Made by a program: the position numbers and the translations under genes. From Actinokineospora fastidiosa (GTDB taxonomy: Bacteria; Actinomycetota; Actinomycetes; Mycobacteriales; Pseudonocardiaceae), in NCBI RefSeq assembly GCF_014648415.1, contig NZ_BMRB01000011.1, positions 36,237 to 100,236 of the forward strand: DNA of 64,000 nt. The letters are read 5' to 3'. This document shows, piece after piece, positions 8,144 to 16,714 of the stretch. Numbering within the stretch: the stretch's first letter is position 1; each line of letters starts with the position of its first letter. Below the pieces are notes generated by a model that was not told where the DNA came from, did no database searches, and saw only the letters and a list, made by a program, of their open reading frames with translations.

Positions 8144-10264
8144 CTACTTCATGTCCGACGGTTTGGTCCGGCTGCCAGGAACGCTTACGGTGACGATGTG
8201 CCTCGGCACTTCGTCGCCTGGCACATCGAACACCGTGTGCCCAATGAGCGCGCTCAGGTGTGGCGAGGCCCCGGTTGGATCGAACGCCTTGTGGCGCAGC
8301 GCGATCAGAAATCCGATTCGGATATCCGTCGTCTGGTATGTGACTGCCTGCTTGAGGTACGCCTGCTTGTCGCTCAAGGGCTTCTTCGTCGAGTCGACCT
8401 TCATCTCGATGCAGATGCTGAACCCGCTGAACTTGAGTCGCAGGTCGATCCGGCCACCGCCGACGTGCTGAACCTCGTACTCGGTGATCGCGCCATGGCT
8501 GCCGGACTTGAGGTAGCCGAGGAGGTCCTTGTGGATGTCGTCTTCGACGGACTTCGGGTCGAACAGGTAGGGGTACAGGTCCGATTGGGCATTGGTCCGT
8601 GAGCTGACGAACTGGATGATCAGCCGAAGAACGTCGTCCACTGCTTCCTTCGGCTCCCTGACGTAGTCGGGGCTCGTCTCCAGACACGATCGGATCGCGG
8701 AGTACACCTCTGCCTCGATCAGGTTGAGGCTGTGTCTGCCGATGGTTTTGTCGCTGACCGCTTTGGCGAGTTCAGCGAGGGTCTCGGGCGACACTTTTTC
8801 GGCAAGTTCGATCGCTGCCGCGGATCCTGGCAGGACAAGTTGGTTAAGGGGTTGCGGCAGCGACGCTGTTGCCGTGCCGCTACCGCCTTTTCCCGGCCCT
8901 GCACCGGCCAATGCTTGCGCCTTCGCCGCTATAAGGACCGTTTGCGCGGCGGCGAGCTTCTCGGTGAGCTCGCGTCCACGGTCGCCCGCCGCGGTCGCGG
9001 CTTCCTGTTCCAGGGCGTGGGTGTGGTCTTCGAGGTTGCACAGCATGCCCGCCGTTCTGGCGAACCCCGACTCGATGACCGGCTGAACGAGCCTGAGCAG
9101 GCCGTCAATGTCCTCCTCGTGCGAGACGACAGCTGCGGAGCGCGAGCCCAGGTAGATCTGGAGTAGGTCGTCGACAACGACCTCGGCTTTGTAGAAGCTA
9201 TCCCGCTCAAATTCTTCCCGGAGCCTGCTCAGGTCGTCGGCCAGTTGTGACCACGCCAGCAGCGCTGCTCGCTTCGGATCCCCATACCAATGATTCAGAC
9301 CCATGGACGTCACGTTGATCCGGCGTACCCGCTCAGCCAGGTCGGCCAGTGCGTGTGGTTCGAGCCGAGGTGTCTGCAGGGCTGCCACCTGCGGCCCCGC
9401 TGAGGACTCGTCGAGGAGCGCGCACAGCACTTCCACCACGGTCAGAAGGACGCTGGCGTCCTCACGCTCGTAGGTGTCCCAGGCGACCTGCAAGTACTGT
9501 GCGGAGGCTTCGAGTTTGCTCAGCATGAGCGGCAGGTCCGCGGCGCGGAGTGCGCTGACCAGTTCGATACCCGCCAGCACCCACGCGGCGTCGGAGGCGA
9601 CGTCCTCGGGGTCGGCATCGGGACGCAACTGGCCGGCTGGGGGGTCGATCCCAGCGATGACACGGACAACACCGGCGAGGCTTGCGGCGTGGGGCCAGTG
9701 GTCGACGGCGACACCGACGGCGCGGACAACCGCGGTGCCGAGCGGCTTGGGCATCGGTGCATCGAAGCGTTCCAGAAGAGCTAGCAACGCGAATGGTGCT
9801 CCGATTCCGCACAGGGCAAGTCGGGTGCGGGCCTCCAGTGCGCTTGCTGTTCTCAGGGCGGCGCGGCTGTCCGGGTCCGGTAAGTCAAGGAATTCCTGGA
9901 CAGCATCCTCCAGGGCCTTCGCCAAAACCCCGCCGACCTCGTTCAGCGCAGGTCCACTGGTGAGCAGAGCCTCCAGGCTGTCGGTGAGGATGGCCGGACT
10001 CGTGGAGGATGTGACCGCAACTGATACGCGGCGCATGGCTGCCGGATAGCTGTCGGTCCGGCCGCCGGAGTTGGCTGCCTCGTGCGCGACCAGATGGACG
10101 AGCGGCGGAAGCACCGGGCTGTCGGCGAGGTCAGCGGCTTCCCGAGCCAATCGCTCCCAGCCACCAAGCGTCGCGAAAGCGCCCTCGACCGGCGGGCCAC
10201 CCGCGCTTGCCGAAAGGAGCGCGGTGAGATCCCCCTCCAGCTCGACGGCCGCACTGCCGCTCAT
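8144..10264 (-). CDS. Large helical protein with C-terminal PD-(D/E)XK nuclease domain
   Basis: 706 aa from the ATG at 10264, chosen because GAGAGGA lies 5 bases upstream; a start at 10306 would overlap the previous gene without a good ribosome-binding site. Residues 1-560 are mostly alpha-helical and unrecognised. Near residues 595-625 a restriction-endonuclease fold appears: GRIDLRLKFSGF followed by ICIEMKVD gives D607, E620 and K622, the core of a PD-(D/E)XK nuclease. It is the third gene of an operon behind an SMC-like ATPase, so it is the likely DNA-cutting effector. The family is not one I can name. Confidence 0.75.
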   Translation of the reverse strand: MSGSAAVELEGDLTALLSASAGGPPVEGAFATLGGWERLAREAADLADSPVLPPLVHLVAHEAANSGGRTDSYPAAMRRVSVAVTSSTSPAILTDSLEALLTSGPALNEVGGVLAKALEDAVQEFLDLPDPDSRAALRTASALEARTRLALCGIGAPFALLALLERFDAPMPKPLGTAVVRAVGVAVDHWPHAASLAGVVRVIAGIDPPAGQLRPDADPEDVASDAAWVLAGIELVSALRAADLPLMLSKLEASAQYLQVAWDTYEREDASVLLTVVEVLCALLDESSAGPQVAALQTPRLEPHALADLAERVRRINVTSMGLNHWYGDPKRAALLAWSQLADDLSRLREEFERDSFYKAEVVVDDLLQIYLGSRSAAVVSHEEDIDGLLRLVQPVIESGFARTAGMLCNLEDHTHALEQEAATAAGDRGRELTEKLAAAQTVLIAAKAQALAGAGPGKGGSGTATASLPQPLNQLVLPGSAAAIELAEKVSPETLAELAKAVSDKTIGRHSLNLIEAEVYSAIRSCLETSPDYVREPKEAVDDVLRLIIQFVSSRTNAQSDLYPYLFDPKSVEDDIHKDLLGYLKSGSHGAITEYEVQHVGGGRIDLRLKFSGFSICIEMKVDSTKKPLSDKQAYLKQAVTYQTTDIRIGFLIALRHKAFDPTGASPHLSALIGHTVFDVPGDEVPRHIVTVSVPGSRTKPSDMK

Positions 10265-10299
10265 GGCGTTCCTCTCGTCAGCAATTACCGTGCAGCTTC

Positions 10300-12480
10300 T
10301 CACCAAACGTAGGCGTTCCCCTCCGCGACAACCCGATTGGCTTGCGGAAGTAGATCAACGAGCGGGGCGGCGTTGCGGGTGGCGACGAAGATCTGCATCT
10401 CGGCCTCGCCAGCTACGTCCCGCAACGCCCTGACCATGGTGGCGAGGTCCTCCTCCGGCATTTCCTCGGCGGAGGGCGAGTCCAGGACGAGGAAACCGGG
10501 GTGGCGACCGATCCCCTCGACGTAACCGTGCTGAATGAGCGCGATGGCGGTCGCGATCTTGACCCGCAGCTTCTCGCCGGCTGTAAGCCCGGAGTAGGTC
10601 TGCTTGACGCCGTTCTCTCGGAGCGTCATGTTCGCTGCGCCGCTGAGGGAGAAGCCGCTGAGATTGTCGGCGCCGAAGCTCTGCGTCAGGCGTTCGATGT
10701 CAGCGGAGATCTGGACCAGCATCGGATCCTGCTCGTTCTTCACCCACTTCTTCAGCACCTGCTCGGCTGCTTCCACAACGGCGAGGTGCACCGGATCGAC
10801 CGGGTCAACCGTCGCCGGGTCGCTTGACCGGGTCAGCGCCGCCAGTGCACCTTCGGCGCGGGCCAAGTCCAGTTCGAGCGCACGATGCTCACTCGCGGCC
10901 GAAAGACGTTCGCTCCCCACCTCTACTCGCGCCGCCGCCTCGTCCCGTTCCGTGGTCAGCGCCGCGATCTCGGCAGTCAGCTCCGCAACTGCGGCTTCGG
11001 CCGTGGCCACGGCGGCCTGCGCCGCTTCAACTTCGTCCAGGGGCCCTTCTTCAGCATCCGGGTCCTCGCCGTCCCTTACGGACGTCCTTGCGACCAGGCC
11101 AGCCACGAACTCGTCCGGTACGGACGCGGCCACGATGACATCGGACTGAAGGGCCTTTAGATTCAGTTCACTGGTGCACACCGAACACTCGTGTTTGTCC
11201 GGTTCCGCAGCCTGCCGCTCCGGAGTGACCTGCGCAGCACAGCGTGGGCACACCGACGGACGCATGTGATGGAAGAATCTGGCCGCGAGCGCGTCCTCGT
11301 AGCTGGTATGCAGGCGGGCCTTCACTGCCTTGAGCTGTTGGCGTGCTGTTCCAGCGAGCGAGGTCTGCGCGATCAGCTTCGCCTCAAGCTTGTGAGCCGC
11401 TCGCGCGAGGTCAGATGCGCGGGTCGCGGCGTCGAGCACGAGCTGCATGTCCGGCGTCTCGGCGGGCAGCTTCCCGATCTTCGTCCGGAGGTCCTGGACC
11501 TGCTTCTCCGCCGCGCGTCGGCTTGCCTCCACCGCCTCGCCAGCCGCCTGTGCCTTGTCTTTCGCGGCGTCTCGTGCCGTATCCATGCCGCGCCGCGCCG
11601 TCATCGCGGCAGCCTGCACCGGTGCCCAGTCCGTACCGATGAACATCTGCATCATCCGGAGGCCGATGGTCTGCTCGTTGCCGACGATCGGATCGAGCTG
11701 GTTTGCGCGGACCACGAACGAACTGGAGTACGCGGGCCACGCGTGCACCCGAGCCGCCGTATCCGTCCAGACCGGGATGTTCTCCAACCTCAACCGAGTC
11801 ATCATCAGCGAGCCCATGACGCCCTCGAAGTCCGCGCCGTCGAACTGCCCGAGGACCGTAAATCTGGCGTCCGAGTCCACCTCCATGATCCTGATCACCT
11901 GTCCGGTGGCCACCCCGTCCACCGCATCGAACGCGACCCGCAGCCGCTCGGCGCCCACCTTCCAATCGACTTCGACGTGCTCGATCCAGCTGCGGACATC
12001 GTTCTGGAACTGCGGACACCGGCCGGTCAGCGACCACATGAGAACGTTCAAGAGGGTTGACTTGCCGCGTAGGTTCCGGCCCGAGCCAATCCCGTTGACA
12101 CCGGGCTGGGGCGACCATTCGAAGTGAAATGGGACCCGCGCCCTTGGTCCTGCCTGCTCATCGAGCTCCGGTGCCTCACCCTCTCCCACCGTGACCGCTG
12201 CGGGCGAGCGCTTGTCAACGACCGGTCGGATCCACTCAGGGAGGTCTGCTACATCGACCAACGCGTGTCCATGGGCATCGGGGTGATCCGGTTTGAGCCA
12301 CTTCGTTCCACCGAAGTACATCCGGGTCGCACGCAGCGGCACTGGAACCGCCTTGGTGCCGCCGAGCGGGACACCGAGCCCGCTGAGGATCTTGTCGACC
12401 TCGTCGACAGTGAGGCTGAGCGGACCGCCTGCCCGCCGCCTGGCCAGGACCTCAACAACCTCCTTGCCGAGAGCACTCAC
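10300..12480 (-). CDS. SMC/Rad50-like ABC ATPase with Cys4 hook
   Basis: 726 aa. After a 110-residue N-terminal extension comes an unusual P-loop GSGRNLRGKST (residues 132-142). A coiled-coil centre carries CPRC and CSVC about 25 residues apart (near 412-440), resembling the zinc hook of Rad50. The ABC signature reads YSGLTAGEK (near 630) and Walker B is FLVLDSPSAEEMPEED (near 660). The ends would pair to form an ATPase head that binds or loops DNA. It overlaps the upstream small gene by four bases and precedes the PD-(D/E)XK gene by 35 bases. The set resembles Lamassu or ABC-three-component systems; the exact class needs a profile search. Confidence 0.85.
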   Translation of the reverse strand: MSALGKEVVEVLARRRAGGPLSLTVDEVDKILSGLGVPLGGTKAVPVPLRATRMYFGGTKWLKPDHPDAHGHALVDVADLPEWIRPVVDKRSPAAVTVGEGEAPELDEQAGPRARVPFHFEWSPQPGVNGIGSGRNLRGKSTLLNVLMWSLTGRCPQFQNDVRSWIEHVEVDWKVGAERLRVAFDAVDGVATGQVIRIMEVDSDARFTVLGQFDGADFEGVMGSLMMTRLRLENIPVWTDTAARVHAWPAYSSSFVVRANQLDPIVGNEQTIGLRMMQMFIGTDWAPVQAAAMTARRGMDTARDAAKDKAQAAGEAVEASRRAAEKQVQDLRTKIGKLPAETPDMQLVLDAATRASDLARAAHKLEAKLIAQTSLAGTARQQLKAVKARLHTSYEDALAARFFHHMRPSVCPRCAAQVTPERQAAEPDKHECSVCTSELNLKALQSDVIVAASVPDEFVAGLVARTSVRDGEDPDAEEGPLDEVEAAQAAVATAEAAVAELTAEIAALTTERDEAAARVEVGSERLSAASEHRALELDLARAEGALAALTRSSDPATVDPVDPVHLAVVEAAEQVLKKWVKNEQDPMLVQISADIERLTQSFGADNLSGFSLSGAANMTLRENGVKQTYSGLTAGEKLRVKIATAIALIQHGYVEGIGRHPGFLVLDSPSAEEMPEEDLATMVRALRDVAGEAEMQIFVATRNAAPLVDLLPQANRVVAEGNAYVW

Positions 12481-13202
12481 GTCTGGTTCCCTTCCTGACC
12501 GGCTTCTCCAGCAGCCGATACCGATGCGCCGGCGCTCAACGCGTCCAGCCGTTCGCGCACCCGCGGCGCGATCGGCGCGATGGCCACGCCCAGCTCGGTC
12601 CCCGCGTAGGTGGCCTGCCGGTATTGCCGGTCCTTTAGAGCCTGCCCACCGCCGTCCCCCGCAACCAACGCGACCAGCTTCACCTGCTTGGCGTACCAGC
12701 CCAGAGTCGAATCCTTCGCGAGCTCAGCGACCGCGGCGGCCCCGGCCTGCGTCAGGAAGAACTGGTTGCGCTTGCTCTTCTTGCCTGGCTGCCCAGTACG
12801 GCGCAACGTGGCGAGGCCGTACGTTTCGAGGATGGAGAACGCGTCATCGAGCTGCTCGTAGGCGCCGAAGAACCAGCGCGGCATCGGGTACCAACGCAGG
12901 TCAGGCTCTGGATCGTCCAAGAGCGACCGCGCTGTGTTCAGGTGACCAGCGTCGGCCGTGCCAGCTTCCACCATCGACACCAGCTCGTCGGCGAGGTAGT
13001 CCGGGTTTCGCAGCCAGAAGTCCATCGCCTGGAGCCGCAACTCGCTTCGGACCGACTTGACCGTTCCGGGCGGATCTCCATCCACGGTCGGCGTACCGCA
13101 TCCATCGAGCAGAACTAACAACCGAATGGCGTGCTGAGTTCGCGTCGCAGCAGGGCGACCCTCTGCACCTGCGGACTCCGCACCGGTAGCCATCTCGTCC
13201 AA
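12477..13202 (-). CDS. Small first protein of the ATPase/nuclease operon, unknown family
   Basis: About 241 aa, soluble and mainly helical; no domain recognised. A GGAGGA ribosome-binding site is 8 bases before a TTG at 13202 and about 17 before the ATG at 13193, so I favour TTG, with ATG as alternative. The open frame continues far upstream but that part reads across non-coding sequence. The stop overlaps the ATPase start (12477-12480). In Lamassu and ABC-three-component loci a small middle component accompanies the SMC-like ATPase and effector; that role is inferred here from position only. Residues around 160-175 are strongly basic (GKKSKRNQFF). Confidence 0.7.
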   Translation of the reverse strand: MDEMATGAESAGAEGRPAATRTQHAIRLLVLLDGCGTPTVDGDPPGTVKSVRSELRLQAMDFWLRNPDYLADELVSMVEAGTADAGHLNTARSLLDDPEPDLRWYPMPRWFFGAYEQLDDAFSILETYGLATLRRTGQPGKKSKRNQFFLTQAGAAAVAELAKDSTLGWYAKQVKLVALVAGDGGGQALKDRQYRQATYAGTELGVAIAPIAPRVRERLDALSAGASVSAAGEAGQEGNQT

Positions 13203-13733
13203 CCTGGCATTCCTCCCAGAAGCACCGCTACTCGACCGGACGACCTTCACCAGAACGGCCGCCAGGTGATCACAGGCGGCAAGGTTGCGGACCGTAATCA
13301 CGTCGCCAACCACGTCGGGCCAGCACGACCAGCCGTTACACTCGGAGACGCTTGTAGCCGATATGGTATGTAACGGATGTTGGATAGCAGCCGGAACGCA
13401 GCTGCGGTCTGCGCAGTCGTGCGTCGTGAGACCGGAGTTGGTGGGATGCAGCTGCACCCGACGCCGATCCTCGCGCCGGACTGTTTGCGGCCAAGCACGC
13501 GGGCGGCGCGTTGGGCGGTGCCGGTGGTGCGGACGACGGCGAGGATGTGCAACTGATTCAGGCTCAGGTCGAGGAGTTAGGGTGGGCAGGCCAGCAGGGC
13601 GGTGAGCAGTTCGGCGGCGTCGCCGCGGTCGTCTCCGATGCTGGACGCCGTGCCTCCGTACCACCGAGCCGGCTGAGACCATCGCTGCCACGATCGTCAC
13701 CCGGATCCACCGCGTCCTGGAGGAGACCCCGGT
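13203..13733. other. Intergenic stretch with gene debris
   Basis: The first half should hold the promoter of the minus-strand operon. The second half contains reading-frame remnants: on the minus strand a tail reading DAAELLTALLACPP then stop, and on the plus strand the tail described at 13666-13743. No intact gene was found. Confidence 0.45.
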
Positions 13734-13743
13734 ATGCCGCTGA
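13666..13743 (+). pseudogene. Orphan 3' end of a gene upstream of the EEP nuclease
   Basis: The frame reads TEPAETIAATIVTRIHRVLE and ends TGA at 13743, overlapping the next ATG at 13734. It looks like the natural C-terminus of a coupled upstream gene, but no start or body precedes it. This suggests a deletion junction near 13660. Confidence 0.35.
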
Positions 13744-14576
13744 GCCTGATCACCGTCAACGTCGGCGCCCCTTCCCTCGACCGCGCCCGCCGGCAACTGC
13801 GCTGGCTCGCCGAACGCGGCGAGGAGGTCCTTGTGCTCACCGAGACCAAGGCCACCGCGGGCAGCCGGCTGCTGGCGGCCTCGTTCACCGCGGCCGGGTA
13901 CTCGGTGACCTTTCCCGACCACGCCCCCGGCGAACTCGGCGTCATGATCGTCTCCAGGCTCCGCGCCCGCCTCGACCCGATCGGCACGGCCCTGGACTAC
14001 CTGCCCGCCCGCGCCGCCGGGATCGTCGTCGACACCCTCGAGGGCCCTGTGCGGGTCATCGGCGCCTACGTGCCCTCCCGCGACGCCTCGCTGGTCAAGA
14101 CCGAACGCAAGAAGACCTGGATCGAGGGCTTCCACACCGCCCTGGACGCCACCGGCGACGACACCCCGGTGCTGTTGCTCGGTGACCTCAACGTCCTCGA
14201 ACCCGACCACCGGCCCGCCCACCGCGGCCAGTTCGCGTCCTTCGAGTACGCCTTCTACACCGACCTCACCCGCCGACACGGCCTGGTCGACCTGTTCCGC
14301 CACCTGCACCCCGACCGCGTCGAGCACAGCTGGGCCCGCCGTCCCGACCTCGGCTATCGGTATGACCACGCCCACGGCTCACCGGCCCTGACCGCACACC
14401 TCACCGGCTGCCACTACCTCCACACCACCAGGGAGAACACCCCGGAGGGTGACCGGCTCACCGACCACTCCGGACTCGCCGTCCACCTCCACCTGACCCC
14501 CACCGCGCCGCTGGTGACGTCGGACCCCACCACAGCGGCCACCACGCACGACGAACCCGAACCCACCCTGTTCTGA
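13734..14576 (+). CDS. Endonuclease/exonuclease/phosphatase (EEP) fold protein
   Basis: 280 aa with the metal-dependent EEP fold of ExoIII/APE-type nucleases and related phosphatases: E37 in VLTETKA, a GAYVPSRD segment near 120, LLLGDLN with D151 and N153, HSW near 203 and a C-terminal TDHSGLAV with D244/H245 as the catalytic pair. The catalytic set appears complete. It could act on abasic or nicked DNA, but substrate cannot be assigned. It is divergent from the defence-like operon and isolated; the upstream neighbour has been truncated. Confidence 0.85.
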   Translation: MPLSLITVNVGAPSLDRARRQLRWLAERGEEVLVLTETKATAGSRLLAASFTAAGYSVTFPDHAPGELGVMIVSRLRARLDPIGTALDYLPARAAGIVVDTLEGPVRVIGAYVPSRDASLVKTERKKTWIEGFHTALDATGDDTPVLLLGDLNVLEPDHRPAHRGQFASFEYAFYTDLTRRHGLVDLFRHLHPDRVEHSWARRPDLGYRYDHAHGSPALTAHLTGCHYLHTTRENTPEGDRLTDHSGLAVHLHLTPTAPLVTSDPTTAATTHDEPEPTLF

Positions 14577-15339
14577 CCCACAGGCCACTTCGCGCGTCGG
14601 CCGCTGTACCCGGGTCAGCCGCCGACGACGCCTTCCCACAGCGCGCACTCGCTGGGGATGTGCAGGCGAATGCTGTAGAGGCAGCTGTACTCGACCACTC
14701 GGTGGACGTAGGTGACCCTTCAAAACATCTTGTGGAACAGCGGGCGACCTCGCTGGAACTGCACAACGTGTCCTGGGAATAGCTGCACGCCTTCTGGCGG
14801 ACGCACTGTACTGGTTCCGGCCCGTCGATGATGTGACGCGACTGGCTTTGATCCATGTCAAGACCTGCGGGCCGGCACCGCCCGGACGTGTGATCGAAAC
14901 TGCCTTCGATGCCTGGTCAACTGGGATGCCGCCGCGTTGACGCCGTATGAGCGCCCCATGCCCGCTCTGGCCGTGGTCGCCGAGCGCCGGTCTAATTCGG
15001 GCACCCCCGTGAGGGGTGGTGCCGAGCCTCGGCCCAGCCGGGCCAGCGCGCAGTGCACGGGAGGAGGGATCATGGTGGTGAAGACAACAAGAAGGACGCC
15101 GAGTCGCGAGCGGGGACGCCGGCCAACCAGGCCCAACGCCCCGCCTGCGTGATCTACGCCAGCTGACGGTTCGGGCGTGTGGATTGTCCGACCTGCTCGC
15201 GCACCTCTAGCCCCTCTTTGGGGCCGCGATCCCCTAACCGCCACTCGGCGGCCCACCAAGCCCCGTCTGCCCGGGAACCTGCCGGTCCCCCTTCCCGGGC
15301 AGACGGTTCCACTCTCACCCGGTTCAGAAAGACCATCTT
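14577..15339. other. Long intergenic stretch, no gene recognised
   Basis: No open frame here has a recognisable domain, and several frames are interrupted. The notable element is the perfect inverted repeat at 15264-15305. The sequence may hold decayed genes. Confidence 0.4.
15264..15305. repeat. Perfect 14-bp inverted repeat upstream of a small gene
   Basis: CGTCTGCCCGGGAA pairs exactly with TTCCCGGGCAGACG across a 14-base loop. It ends 34 bases before the ATG at 15340. It could be a terminator of an upstream transcript or a leader hairpin of the gene that follows. Confidence 0.7.
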
Positions 15340-15654
15340 ATGACCATGGCAGCCGCAGTCGACCTTGACGAACTACCTGAACTCGCCAACCTCGATATGA
15401 CGGGCTGGCACCGCCTTCCTGGACCAGTCCTCATCCTCTATCGGCTCTGGCCTGAGGACTCCGTCGACACCCTGCTCGTCCACAGTCGAAACAATGCACA
15501 CGGCGAGCGCGTCAACGGCGAGGGTGCCCCTGTCTGGCGTTGCGATGCGACTCTCGCGGCGGTCGTCTCCGCTCTGCTCGCCGTTCCCGCCCCAGGCCAT
15601 CCAGACGCACCGGTCACTCCGCTCGACGCCAACCCGAACATCGACCAGATGTAA
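15340..15654 (+). CDS. Hypothetical small protein (104 aa)
   Basis: Acidic soluble protein without recognised domain. Codon use fits a real gene and it sits just before a Scr1-type regulator, a position where actinobacteria often carry small companion proteins. Two close ATGs (15340, 15346) compete as start and neither has a strong ribosome-binding site. Confidence 0.5.
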   Translation: MTMAAAVDLDELPELANLDMTGWHRLPGPVLILYRLWPEDSVDTLLVHSRNNAHGERVNGEGAPVWRCDATLAAVVSALLAVPAPGHPDAPVTPLDANPNIDQM

Positions 15655-15790
15655 AGCCTGCGTCCCACCGATCGGGCGATCGGCGCAGGACGGCGATCGG
15701 AGAGGACCGACGCAGACATGCAGCATTCGCGCGTGACACCTCGTCACCCCTATTCCCGAACAAGCAGGGCCGAGAGGGCAGACGGTCGCG

Positions 15791-16657
15791 ATGTCGGGAC
15801 AGCATAAGCCGCCGCACGCCCGCAATCGGGCGGTGGGAGCGGTCCTGCGAGCGATCCGGTTGTCGCAGACGACGCTTACGCTCGAGCAGGTCGCGGAGCA
15901 AACTCAGATGTCCTTGTCTACCCTGAGCAGAATCGAGAACGGTCGCCGGCACATCAGTCGGGAGGACATGGCGACGCTGTTGACCGTCTACAAAGTACCC
16001 CTGCGGCAGCGTCGCGAGTTGTACGAGGACGCGCACACAGACAACAGGGCATGCTGGTGGCAACGGACGCTACCTGAAGTGCTACCGGACTCCCTGCTGG
16101 TCGCGGGTTACGGCACAGACGCCCGAGTGGTGACGGACTGGTCGATAGCGGTCGTTCCCGAACTGTTGCTGACCTACCGATACGCCCGCGGCTGGTGGCG
16201 CGCAAGCGGGGCGACGGACGACGAGATCGAACGCCGATGGAATGCCTGCCAGGAGAAGCAACGCGGCCTGAGTCAGGTGGAATACACCGCCTACATCCAC
16301 GAACTCGCACTTCGAACGCCGTTCGGCGGCGTCGCTGCCCTGCGTGACCAACTCGCACACCTCATCGCCGCGCCGGAGCGCGGACTCGGGATCAGGATGG
16401 TGCGTGCGGGTGTGCCGGTCGGTGCGCTCGGCTCGGCGTGGACGCTGATCCAGTTCAGGCGAGACCCGCCCGTCGTTCACTCGGAACTCCTTCGCAGCAG
16501 CATCGTCCTGCATCACCCGGAAACCTCCAGCTACCGCGCGATGTTGAAGGAGGTGGAGCGGGCTGCCTGCTCGGCTGCCGCGACGCGCGAGCGGCTGCGA
16601 CAGATCGCCGAAACCCTCTCCGAACGCGGACAGCAGAGGGCGGGAGAATTCAGGTGA
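15791..16657 (+). CDS. XRE-family regulator with DUF5753 (Scr1 type)
   Basis: 288 aa. An N-terminal helix-turn-helix (about residues 14-70, with TLEQVAEQTQMSLSTLSRIE) is followed by a DUF5753 domain whose usual signatures are visible (LLTYRYARGWW near 120, a central RWNACQEKQRGL, HHPETSSYR near the end). Such proteins are abundant in Streptomyces and relatives and normally pair with a small DUF397 protein encoded next to them. None is obvious here, so the pair may be split. The ligand is unknown. Confidence 0.88.
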   Translation: MSGQHKPPHARNRAVGAVLRAIRLSQTTLTLEQVAEQTQMSLSTLSRIENGRRHISREDMATLLTVYKVPLRQRRELYEDAHTDNRACWWQRTLPEVLPDSLLVAGYGTDARVVTDWSIAVVPELLLTYRYARGWWRASGATDDEIERRWNACQEKQRGLSQVEYTAYIHELALRTPFGGVAALRDQLAHLIAAPERGLGIRMVRAGVPVGALGSAWTLIQFRRDPPVVHSELLRSSIVLHHPETSSYRAMLKEVERAACSAAATRERLRQIAETLSERGQQRAGEFR

Positions 16658-16714
16658 CGCACTACTTCACCACCGTCGCCCGCTGTCGGATCACAGGGAC
16701 CCCCTCTGCCGACT

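Noticed and set aside
13203..14375. N-terminal extension of the small minus-strand gene up to 14375
   Set aside because: It would run antisense through the EEP nuclease gene; the ribosome-binding site at 13202 gives a normal start.
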